A stretch of 64,000 nucleotides of DNA, from positions 111,563 to 175,562 of the forward strand of contig JAJZVM010000003.1 of assembly GCA_021845645.1 (NCBI GenBank), given 5' to 3'. A model generated the notes under the pieces. That model saw only the letters and a program-made list of their open reading frames with translations, had not been told where the DNA came from and searched no databases. Shown here in pieces: positions 17,354-27,101 of the stretch; positions within the stretch are counted from its first letter, which is position 1, and the number at the start of each line of letters is the position of its first letter. This DNA comes from Bacillota bacterium (GTDB lineage: Bacteria; Bacillota_E; JAJZYS01; JAJYTV01). Position numbers and translations under genes: made by a program.

Positions 17354-17830
17354 GGAGAGCCTCCTCGGGCGTGGGAAATGTGCCTTCATGATGCTCCGCC
17401 TCCCGGCCGGGCGGCGTGATGGCCGTCACGCGGCCTTTGGCTGACGCGGCACCCTCGGGTGCCGCGCCTCGGCCGGCCTGCGGGCCTGTCTGGGCGGCCA
17501 AGTCTCGAAGGCATACGGGTGACATCTAGCACACGAGGAACGGCGGCCGGTCCTGGACGCCTGACGGCGTTCCAAGTGCCGCAGGAGGACGTGAAGGCGC
17601 TGGGCGACGGCGAAGCCCTTCCTCACGTGGTTCAGAGCGCGCGACAAGGGACGCTCGAGGCCGGGACCATGAACGGCCCAGGACGACACTCGTCTACGGC
17701 ACGAACGACGACGGCGCCACATGTCTTCTCGAGGCCCGGAGCACGCCCGCCAGCGGCGGCTGAACCGCCACAGCGGTCATGGCGGCCCCGGTCGCGGCCC
17801 GTGTGCGACCGGGGGTAGCGACTGCGTGAA
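17354..17830 (+). other. Gene-free region with two strong hairpins
   Basis: No convincing gene is seen. Open frames on both strands are Arg/Pro-rich and lack start sites. Two exact hairpins stand out: 17445-17454 with 17457-17466 (10 bp, 2-nt loop) and 17786-17795 with 17805-17814 (10 bp, 9-nt loop). The second ends 16 nt before the IS607 leader structures. Confidence 0.5.
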
Positions 17831-18595
17831 AATCTCTAGATGGAGATTGAGACCTGTGGAGATTGGATCTATGATATAGCCATGCTAGTCAGCATCAAGG
17901 AAGCCGCCAGAGAACTGGGCGTGTGGCCGGAGACGCTGCGCCGCTGGGAAGCCGAGGGGAAGATCGAGCCGCCGATGCGTACGCCCGGAGGGAGAAGGCG
18001 GTACGATCTCGCCAAGCTGCGCGGCCTTGCGCCGCACAAGGCGCCCTCGACGCGTCAGACCCTGCTCTACGCGCGTGTGTCGAGCCACGATCAGAAGGCG
18101 GACCTGGCGCGCCAGGTGGCGCTGCTTGAGTCCTTCAGCGCGGCGAACGGCTGGAGCTATGAAGTGCTGCAGGACCTGGGCTCCGGCCTCAACTACCACA
18201 AGAAGGGCCTGCGTCTGCTGATCAAGCGCATCTGCAGCGGCGAAGTCGGGCGCCTGGTGATCACGCACAAGGACCGCCTGCTGCGCTTCGGTTCGGAACT
18301 GGTCTTCTCTCTTTGCGAACAGTTCGGGACGGAGATCGTGATCGTCAACGCCTCAGAGGATGCGTCTTTTGAGGAAGAGCTCGTGCAGGATGTCCTTGAG
18401 ATCATCACCGTGTTCTCGGCGCGGCTCTACGGCAGCCGCAGCCGCAAGAACAAGCAGGTCTTGGACGCCCTGAAGGCGGCGGCGGACGAGGTGGCAGGAT
18501 CGTGAGGCGTACCGCGAAGTATGCGACCCGTCCGCTGACGGTTGCGCCTGATTGGTCCCGCCATGGCCCTCGGCTTCGGATGCTGCAGGGGTGAG
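17831..18595 (+). mobile_element. IS607-type element, probably decayed
   Basis: The span holds the tnpA-type serine resolvase and its upstream repeats. A 6-bp hairpin lies at 17831-17836/17843-17848, and the 9-mer TGGAGATTG occurs at 17841 and 17857, one 16-nt step apart. After the resolvase an overlapping GTG (18502) opens a 30-codon frame that may be the start of tnpB, but it stops at 18594. IS607 elements leave no target duplication, so the outer limits are not defined. Confidence 0.55.
17882..18505 (+). CDS. tnpA: IS607-family serine recombinase TnpA
   Basis: The 207-residue protein has a MerR-like helix-turn-helix at the N-terminus (SIKEAARELGVWPETLRRWE, then TPGGRRRYD) followed by a serine resolvase catalytic domain (YARVSSHDQKADLARQ with the catalytic Ser, later ITHKDRLLRFG). 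This order, DNA binding first and catalysis second, is diagnostic of IS607 transposases. The ATG at 17882 begins at the HTH; the ribosome site is weak. It appears full length. The accessory tnpB is missing or truncated, so any movement would depend on TnpA alone. Confidence 0.92.
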   Translation: MLVSIKEAARELGVWPETLRRWEAEGKIEPPMRTPGGRRRYDLAKLRGLAPHKAPSTRQTLLYARVSSHDQKADLARQVALLESFSAANGWSYEVLQDLGSGLNYHKKGLRLLIKRICSGEVGRLVITHKDRLLRFGSELVFSLCEQFGTEIVIVNASEDASFEEELVQDVLEIITVFSARLYGSRSRKNKQVLDALKAAADEVAGS

Positions 18596-18764
18596 TCTCT
18601 ATCGCAGGCTTCACCATGACGGGCGGAGTGCGAACAGTAAGCGAAAGACTTCGGTGTCCATGAATATCTAAGTTGTTCAGAGCGGCCCATTTGCCCTCCC
18701 CGTCCACTTGCGTGCACCGGCGCGGGACTTGCAGCCGTGTGGCCCAGCCAGCCGCAAGGACAGG
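18506..18764 (+). other. Non-coding stretch between tnpA and dtd
   Basis: After the 30-codon possible tnpB remnant (ending 18594) nothing recognisable is seen. Base composition around 18640-18690 is somewhat less GC-rich than the surroundings, consistent with element-derived DNA. Confidence 0.4.
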
Positions 18765-18773
18765 TGCTATGAT
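18765..18773 (+). promoter_or_regulatory. Extended -10 promoter for dtd
   Basis: TGC-TATGAT forms an extended -10 element 49 nt upstream of the dtd start; no good -35 is seen. Confidence 0.4.
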
Positions 18774-18822
18774 GCCTGCCAGGGAGGCACGTCGGTGCAA
18801 GCGCAGCGAAGGGGGCATCGGC

Positions 18823-19269
18823 ATGCGTGCGGTAGCCATGCGCGTAGCGCATGCGCAGGTGCGCATCGGCGAGGAGACGGTGGCCGCCATCGGCCCGGGT
18901 CAGGCGGCGCTCGTGGGCTTCGGCAGGGACGACAGCCCGTCGGACATCGACTGGATGACGCGCAAGCTGCACGCCCTGCGCATCTTCCAGGACGAGACGG
19001 GCAGGCTGCGCCACAGCGCCGACGACCTGGGCCTGCCGCACCTCCTGGTGCCGCAGTTCACGCTGTACGGCGACGTCTCGCGTGGGCACCGGCCGGACTT
19101 CGGCCCCGCGTTGCCGCCTGATGCCGCCCAGGAGATGTGGCGGGACTTTCTGACCCGATTCGGCCCGGCGGCGTGCGGCGTCTTCGGCGCGGACATGCGC
19201 TTTCTCTTGGAGAACGACGGGCCGGTGACCATTCTCATCGACTCGCAGGCCGATCGCAGCCGGCCGTAG
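18823..19269 (+). CDS. dtd: D-aminoacyl-tRNA deacylase
   Basis: The 148-residue protein follows the Dtd pattern from MRAVAMRVAHAQV through QFTLYGD and RPDF to the terminal NDGPVTILIDS, which contains the cross-subunit cis Gly-Pro. The enzyme removes D-amino acids or glycine mischarged on tRNA. One oddity is the usual SQFTL motif, which reads PQFTL here, replacing the conserved Ser. The ATG at 18823 follows GCGAAGGGGG. In Bacillus dtd directly follows relA; here 3.1 kb of DUF488, radical SAM and IS607 DNA separates them. Confidence 0.93.
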   Translation: MRAVAMRVAHAQVRIGEETVAAIGPGQAALVGFGRDDSPSDIDWMTRKLHALRIFQDETGRLRHSADDLGLPHLLVPQFTLYGDVSRGHRPDFGPALPPDAAQEMWRDFLTRFGPAACGVFGADMRFLLENDGPVTILIDSQADRSRP

Positions 19270-19311
19270 GGCGCCGAGCGCCGGCTTGCCCGCTTCAGGA
19301 GGCATCGCCCA

Positions 19312-19914
19312 GTGGAGATCAGGAACGCGACGTTCGGACCGTTTTCGACGAACTGCTACCTCGTCTGGCAGCACCCTGCCGAGGCCTTGCTGATCGACGC
19401 CGGGTACCTGCCGGAGGCGATCAGCGCCAAGGCCCGCTCGCTCGGCCTGAGCATCCGGACGATTCTCATCACGCACGGCCACGGCGACCACATGCTCGGA
19501 GCCGAAACCCTGCGGCAGACGCTGGGGTGCCCGCTCTACTATCCCGAGGCCGACCTTCCCTACGCGACGGGCGAGTTCCTCGGCGAGACGTACCCTGTCC
19601 CGCGGCCAGACCACCTTCTTCGCGATGGCGAGACGCTGGAGATCTGCGGGCTCCGGGTCGAGGTGCTCTCGGTGCCCGGCCATACGCCCGGCCATGTCGC
19701 CTTCCGCATCGGCGACGATCTCTTCTCGGGGGATTGCCTCTTCTACGACTCGATCGGCCGCACGGACCTCGCAGGCGGGGATACGCAGACGCTCTACCGC
19801 TCCCTCGCGGCGCTCATGACGCTGCCCGCCGGCACGCGGGTGCATCCGGGCCACGGTCCCTCGACGACGATCGGGCGCGAGCGCGACGAGAACCCCTTTC
19901 TGGCCGGGCTCTGA
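19312..19914 (+). CDS. MBL-fold hydrolase, glyoxalase II-like
   Basis: The 200-residue protein has THGHGDH as the first metal motif (about residues 58-64). It continues with VPGHTPGH, FSGDCLF and a terminal HPGHGPST motif, the pattern of small glyoxalase II-like hydrolases such as Bacillus YrvJ-neighbourhood and YqgX proteins. It probably hydrolyses a thioester or related bond; the substrate is not assigned. The GTG at 19312 has AGGAGG about 10 nt upstream. The gene follows dtd by 42 nt and its stop lies 2 nt from that of the convergent epimerase gene. Confidence 0.88.
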   Translation: MEIRNATFGPFSTNCYLVWQHPAEALLIDAGYLPEAISAKARSLGLSIRTILITHGHGDHMLGAETLRQTLGCPLYYPEADLPYATGEFLGETYPVPRPDHLLRDGETLEICGLRVEVLSVPGHTPGHVAFRIGDDLFSGDCLFYDSIGRTDLAGGDTQTLYRSLAALMTLPAGTRVHPGHGPSTTIGRERDENPFLAGL

Positions 19915-19916
19915 GA

Positions 19917-20930
19917 TCAGGCTTCGGTCCAGAGGAGCTCATGCCCGCGCAAGCGGTACCACGGCTCGTCGCGGCCGTCGTAGTAGCGGCTGACCCAGCT
20001 TCCCGTCGCGGCCATCCACGTGCGCATCGGCGTCCAGGAGAACGCGAGGCCGTCGTTGGCCGCAGAGACGTCGAGCACGACGCGGTAGGGGAGAGGCAGC
20101 CGGTAGACGCCCTGGGTCGCAAAGGGCGAGCCGTTCAGGACGTCCGCCGGCGCATAGCGGATGTCCGGCTCCCTGCCGAGGATCTCGGCCATCATGCCGA
20201 GGTACTCCTCGTAGGACCAGAGTTCCGGCTGGGCCGCGTTGTAGACCGCAAGCGTCCCCGGAGGACGGACGGCGGCAGCCGCGAGCAGGCGGGCGACGTC
20301 GCCCGAGTAGCCGACCTGGCAGGGGCCTGCGTGCAGGCGCGCTGAGGTCGGCAGCCAGATCGGACCGCCGTCCTGCACACGCAGCCAGAACCAGGCGAAT
20401 CGGCCGTCCTCGGTGTAGGGCCCCATCAGCTGCAAGGCGGGACGGACGATGGTGAGCGGCAGGTGGAGATCGGTGCAGATCTCCCGCAGGCGCCGCTCCA
20501 GACGCCGCTTGCCCTGCACGTAGCGACCATGCGGCGACGAATCCCCGTCGTCCTCGGGGAGCGCCTCGGGCGGGGCGTCGCGCTCCCGCAGCGGCGCCGA
20601 GGGTCCCCTGCCCGCCTCCTCGGCGTCCGGATAGACGAAGGCCGTGCTTGTCAGGACATAGTGGCCGACCTGGCCGGCGAGGCCCTCCAGAACGCTCGCG
20701 ACGTCCTCGGGAACGTAGGCCACGTTGTCGATCAGGGCGTCGAAGTCGCCGTCCACCGCGCGGCGTACCGCCTGGGCGTCCTTGCGGTCGGCGAGGACGT
20801 GGTGCGCGCCGGGTGCCTCGATCGCGCGGTTGCCGCGAGACAGCACGTGGACGTCGTGACCCTGCCCGAGCAGGTGCGGCACCAACTGGCGACCGATCAG
20901 CCCGGAACCGCCGATGACCAGGATGCGCAT
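19917..20930 (-). CDS. NAD-dependent epimerase/dehydratase (extended SDR)
   Basis: The 337-residue protein starts with the dinucleotide motif GGSGLIGRQL at residues 8-17 of a Rossmann fold. It continues with LIDNVAYVPED, a TSTAFVYPD strand, a Tyr-x3-Lys (YVQGK) active-site pair and TIVRPALQLMGPYTEDGR. These are extended short-chain dehydrogenase features, often seen in sugar-nucleotide epimerases or chloroplast stem-loop-binding relatives. The substrate is unknown. The start at 20930 is supported by AAAGGGG nine bases upstream. It is divergent from hemQ. Confidence 0.85.
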   Translation of the reverse strand: MRILVIGGSGLIGRQLVPHLLGQGHDVHVLSRGNRAIEAPGAHHVLADRKDAQAVRRAVDGDFDALIDNVAYVPEDVASVLEGLAGQVGHYVLTSTAFVYPDAEEAGRGPSAPLRERDAPPEALPEDDGDSSPHGRYVQGKRRLERRLREICTDLHLPLTIVRPALQLMGPYTEDGRFAWFWLRVQDGGPIWLPTSARLHAGPCQVGYSGDVARLLAAAAVRPPGTLAVYNAAQPELWSYEEYLGMMAEILGREPDIRYAPADVLNGSPFATQGVYRLPLPYRVVLDVSAANDGLAFSWTPMRTWMAATGSWVSRYYDGRDEPWYRLRGHELLWTEA

Positions 20931-21053
20931 CCCGAAGACCCCTTTCCCCATCCTGATGCTTTGGACGGCGGGCCGCCTGCACCTGCCGGGGAGCCCGATC
21001 GGCCACCGATCAAGGCCTATCCGCATGCTGACCGTCTTGCAGCGAGATGTACA

Positions 21054-21833
21054 ATGTACGGGGTGAAGTTCAAGGTGACCAAGGCACCGGATACCCTGGA
21101 CGGCTGGTATTGCCTGCACAGCCTCTATCGCGTCGACTGGGCGCGCTGGCAGGCTCTGACGGGTGCCGCGCGCACCGCGCTTCTGGCGGAGGCCGACGAG
21201 CTCATGGCCGAGGAGCGGTCGACGGAGGAGCGGCATCTGGGGTCGAGCGGGCACTACTGGCTGCTCGGCCACAAGGCGGACGTCATGGGTGTCCACCTCA
21301 GGCCGACGCTCGAGGAGCTCGCGGCCATCGAGAACGCCTGGGCCCGCAGCGGCATTGGCGGCTTCCTCCTGCCTGCCTACTCCTACCTGTCCGTCGTGGA
21401 GCTGTCGACGCACACGTCCTCGCCCCGCAGCGAGCAGGCCCAGCGGGAGGCCGAGGCAGCCCTTCGCCGGCGGCTCGAGCCTGATCTTCCCCAAAGCCGG
21501 TACATCTGCTTCTACCCGATGAGCAAGCTGCGCGGCGAAGAGCACAACTGGTACATGCTCGACGCGGCGGCGCGTCGCGATCTGATGCGCAGTCACGGCG
21601 TGATCGGCCACAGCTACGCGGAACGGGTACGGCAGATCATCACGGGGTCGATGGGTCTCGATGACTGGGAGTGGGGTGTAGATCTCTTTTCAGACGATCC
21701 ACTGCAATTCAAGAAGATCATCTACGAGATGCGCTTCGACGAGGTGAGCGCGGTGTACGCGCTCTTCGGCTCCTTCTACGTGGGCATGCGGCTTGAGATT
21801 GGGGACCTTCGCCGGTACCTCACGGGCTTGTGA
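21054..21833 (+). CDS. hemQ: Coproheme decarboxylase HemQ
   Basis: The 259-residue chlorite-dismutase-fold protein shows the HemQ signatures YPMSKLRGEEHNWYMLD (from about residue 153), SHGVIGHSY with His181 as the expected proximal heme ligand, and GSMGLDDWEWGVDLFSDDPLQFKK. It converts coproheme III to heme b, the last step of the Gram-positive heme pathway. The fourth residue of the usual HGxxGRxY motif is His rather than Arg. ATG at 21054 gives family length; the ribosome site is weak. tdh follows after 34 nt. Confidence 0.93.
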   Translation: MYGVKFKVTKAPDTLDGWYCLHSLYRVDWARWQALTGAARTALLAEADELMAEERSTEERHLGSSGHYWLLGHKADVMGVHLRPTLEELAAIENAWARSGIGGFLLPAYSYLSVVELSTHTSSPRSEQAQREAEAALRRRLEPDLPQSRYICFYPMSKLRGEEHNWYMLDAAARRDLMRSHGVIGHSYAERVRQIITGSMGLDDWEWGVDLFSDDPLQFKKIIYEMRFDEVSAVYALFGSFYVGMRLEIGDLRRYLTGL

Positions 21834-21867
21834 GGCGGCGTTAGAGATTGCAGGAGGCGCAGCGGAC

Positions 21868-22911
21868 GTGGACATGCGGGCGGTCGTGAAGACCAAGGCG
21901 GCACCTGGGGCGGAACTTCACAAGCTTGAGGTGCCGCAGCCGGGGCCCGGCGAGGTTCTGATCGAGGTGCGCGCGGCTTCCATCTGCGGTACGGACTACC
22001 ACGTGTACAGCTGGGACGAATGGGCGGCGGCACGCGTCCATCCCCCGCGCATCATGGGCCACGAGACGGGCGGCGTCATCGTGGAGGTCGGCCCGGGCGT
22101 ACGGGGCTTCTCCGTCGGGGACCATGTGTCGGTGGAGACGCACATCACCTGCGGCCACTGCCACTCCTGCCGCACGGGGCAGGGGCACATCTGCGAGAAT
22201 GTCGAGATCCTCGGCATCGACCATGACGGCTCCTTCGCGCAGTACATGGTGATGCCCGCGACGAATCTCTGGAAGAACCCCAAGGACATGCCGTTCGAGG
22301 TGGCGGCGGCTCAGGAGCCCTTGGGCAACGCCGTGCACACCGTGTTCGCGGGCGAGATCACCGGCAAGACCGTCCTGATCACCGGCCTCGGCGCGATCGG
22401 CCTCTTCGCGATCGGAGTCGCGAGGGCTGCCGGCGCCGACCAGATCATCGCCACGGAACTCTCCGCCTACCGGCGCGACCTCGGCCTCAAGATGGGTGCC
22501 GACGCCGTGTTCGATCCTTCTCAGGTCGACACGGTCGATGCCGTGCGCGAGCGGACCAAGGGCGAAGGCGTCGATGTGGTGCTCGAGATGTCCGGTCACC
22601 CCGTCGCGATCCGCGACGCGATCCGCGCCTGCCGCATGGGCGCGCGCGTCTCGCTGCTCGGCCTGCCGTCCCACGACGTGACGATGGAGCTCTCGGAGCA
22701 CGTCATCATGCGCGGCCTCACGCTGCAGGGCATCACAGGCCGCCGCATGTTCGACACCTGGTACAAGACGCGCTCGCTCCTCTCCACGGGCAAGCTCGAC
22801 ATCGCGCCGCTGCTGACGCACCGCCTGCCGATGACCAGCTACGACGAGGCGATGCGCATCCTGCACGAGGGCAACTGCGGCAAGGTCGTTCTGCTGCCGC
22901 AGGCGGACTAG
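21868..22911 (+). CDS. tdh: L-threonine 3-dehydrogenase
   Basis: The 347-residue medium-chain dehydrogenase has the catalytic-zinc motif CGTDYH from Cys40, GHETGG, the four structural-zinc cysteines in CGHCHSCRTGQGHIC, and the NAD motif GLGAIGL. It oxidises threonine to 2-amino-3-ketobutyrate. GTG at 21868 is preferred over ATG at 21874 because AGGAGG lies 10 nt upstream of the GTG. kbl follows after 18 nt, and together they convert threonine plus CoA to glycine and acetyl-CoA. Confidence 0.94.
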   Translation: MDMRAVVKTKAAPGAELHKLEVPQPGPGEVLIEVRAASICGTDYHVYSWDEWAAARVHPPRIMGHETGGVIVEVGPGVRGFSVGDHVSVETHITCGHCHSCRTGQGHICENVEILGIDHDGSFAQYMVMPATNLWKNPKDMPFEVAAAQEPLGNAVHTVFAGEITGKTVLITGLGAIGLFAIGVARAAGADQIIATELSAYRRDLGLKMGADAVFDPSQVDTVDAVRERTKGEGVDVVLEMSGHPVAIRDAIRACRMGARVSLLGLPSHDVTMELSEHVIMRGLTLQGITGRRMFDTWYKTRSLLSTGKLDIAPLLTHRLPMTSYDEAMRILHEGNCGKVVLLPQAD

Positions 22912-22929
22912 ACGGAAGGGAGTCTTCAT

Positions 22930-24102
<1,173 letters not shown>

Positions 24103-24105
24103 GGC

Positions 24106-25092
24106 ATGGCAAGGCGGGGCTTCTGGCAGGAGGCTGGCCTCTGGCTGACGATCCTGGTCTGGAGCCTCAACTTCCTGGCGGTGAAGATCGGCGTCGGCGA
24201 CCTGCCGCCGACGGTCTTCACCGCATTGCGCTTCCTCATCGCCTTTCCGGCACTTTGGCTTCTGGCCGCGCGCCAGGGCGGCATGCGCATCAGGCGCGCG
24301 GACGTCCTGCCCCTGGCTGCGAGCGGACTCATAGGCATCGCCGTCTACCAGTACCTCTTCACGAGCTCGATCGCATGGACCGACGTCGCCTCGGCCGCCG
24401 TGCTCATGACGCTGTCGCCGGCGATCGGCGCCGTGTGGGGCCATCTGAGCCATGCAGACCCCTTGCGGCCAGGGAACTGGCTGGGGGTCGCGCTCGGCAC
24501 GCTCGGCGCGACGATCGTCATCCTGGGAGGCAAAGGCGCGGCCGGGCCCGTCGCGCCGCATCCCTTGCTGGGCGATCTGGCCGCCCTGGGAGCGGCTGCG
24601 CTCTGGGCTGTCTACGGCATCCTCTCGACACCCCTCGTCCGCCGCATCCCGCCGCTCACGGTCACGACATGGCAGGCGCTCTTCGGCCTGGTGGCACTGG
24701 TGCCGGCTGCAGCCACCGGTGTTTCGCAGATTCACGTCGGCTGGCCTGCCCTTGCGGTGCTCTACTCCGCCCTGCCGGTCACCGTGTTCGGCTTGACGTT
24801 CTGGCAGGGAGCTACGGGGAGACTAGGTCCGAGCCGCGTGCTCGTCTACCTGAACGCCGAACCTGTCATCGCCGCACTGGCGGCGGCATGGCTGCTCAAG
24901 GCGCCGCTCACGCCGTGGGTCGCGCTCGGCGGCGCGCTGTCGCTGACGGGGGTCTACCTCGCGCGCATCGGCAGCCTGCCGCGACCTCGGGAGGCCGGCG
25001 CCGAGGACGTACAATTGCCCCCTGCACGGTGGCCTTCTGGCCGTTTGACAGAGCAGGAGACCATGTGTAAGATGGGTCCGAAAGATGACTGA
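24106..25092 (+). CDS. EamA/DMT-family transporter
   Basis: The 328-residue protein has ten hydrophobic helices arranged as two EamA repeats, with the usual WSLNFLAVKIG opening and a second repeat beginning AALGAAALWAVYGILS. DMT proteins export amino acids, nucleosides or other metabolites; the substrate is unknown. It starts 3 nt after kbl. The hydrophilic tail after about residue 297 is odd: its codons contain the suf promoter, so this extension may simply be read-through of regulatory DNA. Confidence 0.85.
   Translation: MARRGFWQEAGLWLTILVWSLNFLAVKIGVGDLPPTVFTALRFLIAFPALWLLAARQGGMRIRRADVLPLAASGLIGIAVYQYLFTSSIAWTDVASAAVLMTLSPAIGAVWGHLSHADPLRPGNWLGVALGTLGATIVILGGKGAAGPVAPHPLLGDLAALGAAALWAVYGILSTPLVRRIPPLTVTTWQALFGLVALVPAAATGVSQIHVGWPALAVLYSALPVTVFGLTFWQGATGRLGPSRVLVYLNAEPVIAALAAAWLLKAPLTPWVALGGALSLTGVYLARIGSLPRPREAGAEDVQLPPARWPSGRLTEQETMCKMGPKDD
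25045..25073 (+). promoter_or_regulatory. Sigma-A promoter for the suf operon
   Basis: A perfect TTGACA (25045-25050), a 17-nt spacer and TAAGAT (25068-25073) lie inside the 3' end of the transporter gene. Downstream, GATTAAGTA and GATTAGTA occur as near-direct repeats (about 25093-25110) and could be a regulator site. Confidence 0.8.
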
Positions 25093-25135
25093 TTAAGTAG
25101 GGATTAGTACCCGGAACGAGGGGAGCGACGGCGAG

Positions 25136-25918
<783 letters not shown>

Positions 25919-25919
25919 G

Positions 25920-27101
25920 ATGGCAGGCACTCTCGTCGAACTCACACCTCAGCAGATCTCCGCCTTCGCCGCCACCGAGCCCATCTGGCTTGTCGAGCGG
26001 CGCCTCAAGGCCTTCGCGGAGGCGCTGGAGCTGCCCCTGCCCCGCTCGAAGCAGACATCGATCGAGACGGCAGGGTTCGTGGCGCCGGGTCTCGGCCAGG
26101 CGCCGGCCGTGTCGATCGGCCACGTGCCCGACGGCGCAGAGGTCATGGATCTCGGGACGGCGATCGCTGGCGGCCGTACGGAGGTCGAGGAGCATTTCGG
26201 CCGTCTGTTCGCGGAGGAAGGCAGCCGCCTGAGCGCGCTGCACCTCGCCACGTTCGCTGGCGGCGTGCTGTGCAAGGTCGGGCCTGGCGTCGAACTCACG
26301 GAGCCGCTGCAGGTCGCCCTGGACCTGCAGGGCGGATCGCTATTCGCACCGCACGTGCTCGTGGTCCTCGAGGAGGGCGCGCGGGCGGACCTGATCGTCG
26401 AGCTGCGCGGCGAGGCAGGCAGCGAGGCTGCCATCCGCGGCGCGGTGGAGATCGTGCTGCAGGATGCGGCCCACCTCAACTACACCGAATTCCAGCGCCT
26501 GCCCGGGCGCGTCCAGATCCACTGGGCGCGCAGGGCGGACCTCGGCCGGGACGCGAAGCTGCAATGGATCCTCGCGGACGTCGGTGCGCGCCTCGCCGTC
26601 GCCGACACGCGCACCTATCTGCGCGGGGACGGCGCGGAGGCGCGGGTGCTCGCGAGCTTTTTCGGGGGACGCCGGCAGCATTTCGACTTCAACCACGTGA
26701 TGGTGCACCAGGGCCAGCACTCGACAAGCGACATCGAGGCCAGAGGGGTTCTGCAGGGGAAGGCGCGGGCCGTCTACAACGCGAATAGTGTCATCCGCAA
26801 GAGCGCGAAGGGCGCGAGCGGCTGGCAGCACGAGCACACCTTGATGCTGTCCGAGGAGGCGCGCGCGGATCTCATCCCCGAGCTCGAGATCTCGGAGTGG
26901 GACGTGAGCGCGGGCCATGCTGCATCGGCCGGCCCTGTCGACCCGATGCAGATCTACTACATGGAGTCTCGCGGCATCTCGCCGGTGGCGGCGAGGCGCC
27001 TGATCGTCGCCGGCTTCCTCGCGTCGCTCCTCAAGGACATCCCGCTCGCAGACGTGCGGGACCGCATTGCCGACATCTTCCAGGAGAAGGTAGAGCTATG
27101 A
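25920..27101 (+). CDS. sufD: Fe-S cluster assembly protein SufD
   Basis: The 393-residue SufB/SufD-family protein has the beta-helix core ending in SDIEARGVLQGKARAVYNANSVIRK and the C-terminal helical domain AASAGPVDPMQIYYMESRGIS. It partners SufB and SufC in the scaffold complex. Its stop overlaps the sufS ATG by 4 nt (ATGA), so translation is likely coupled. Gene order C-D-S-U-B matches Bacillus. Confidence 0.93.
   Translation: MAGTLVELTPQQISAFAATEPIWLVERRLKAFAEALELPLPRSKQTSIETAGFVAPGLGQAPAVSIGHVPDGAEVMDLGTAIAGGRTEVEEHFGRLFAEEGSRLSALHLATFAGGVLCKVGPGVELTEPLQVALDLQGGSLFAPHVLVVLEEGARADLIVELRGEAGSEAAIRGAVEIVLQDAAHLNYTEFQRLPGRVQIHWARRADLGRDAKLQWILADVGARLAVADTRTYLRGDGAEARVLASFFGGRRQHFDFNHVMVHQGQHSTSDIEARGVLQGKARAVYNANSVIRKSAKGASGWQHEHTLMLSEEARADLIPELEISEWDVSAGHAASAGPVDPMQIYYMESRGISPVAARRLIVAGFLASLLKDIPLADVRDRIADIFQEKVEL

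Noticed and set aside
17459..17818. Possible protein gene before the IS607 resolvase
   Set aside because: Low-complexity Arg/Pro/Ala composition, no ribosome site and no motif. I could not support a TnpB C-terminal remnant.
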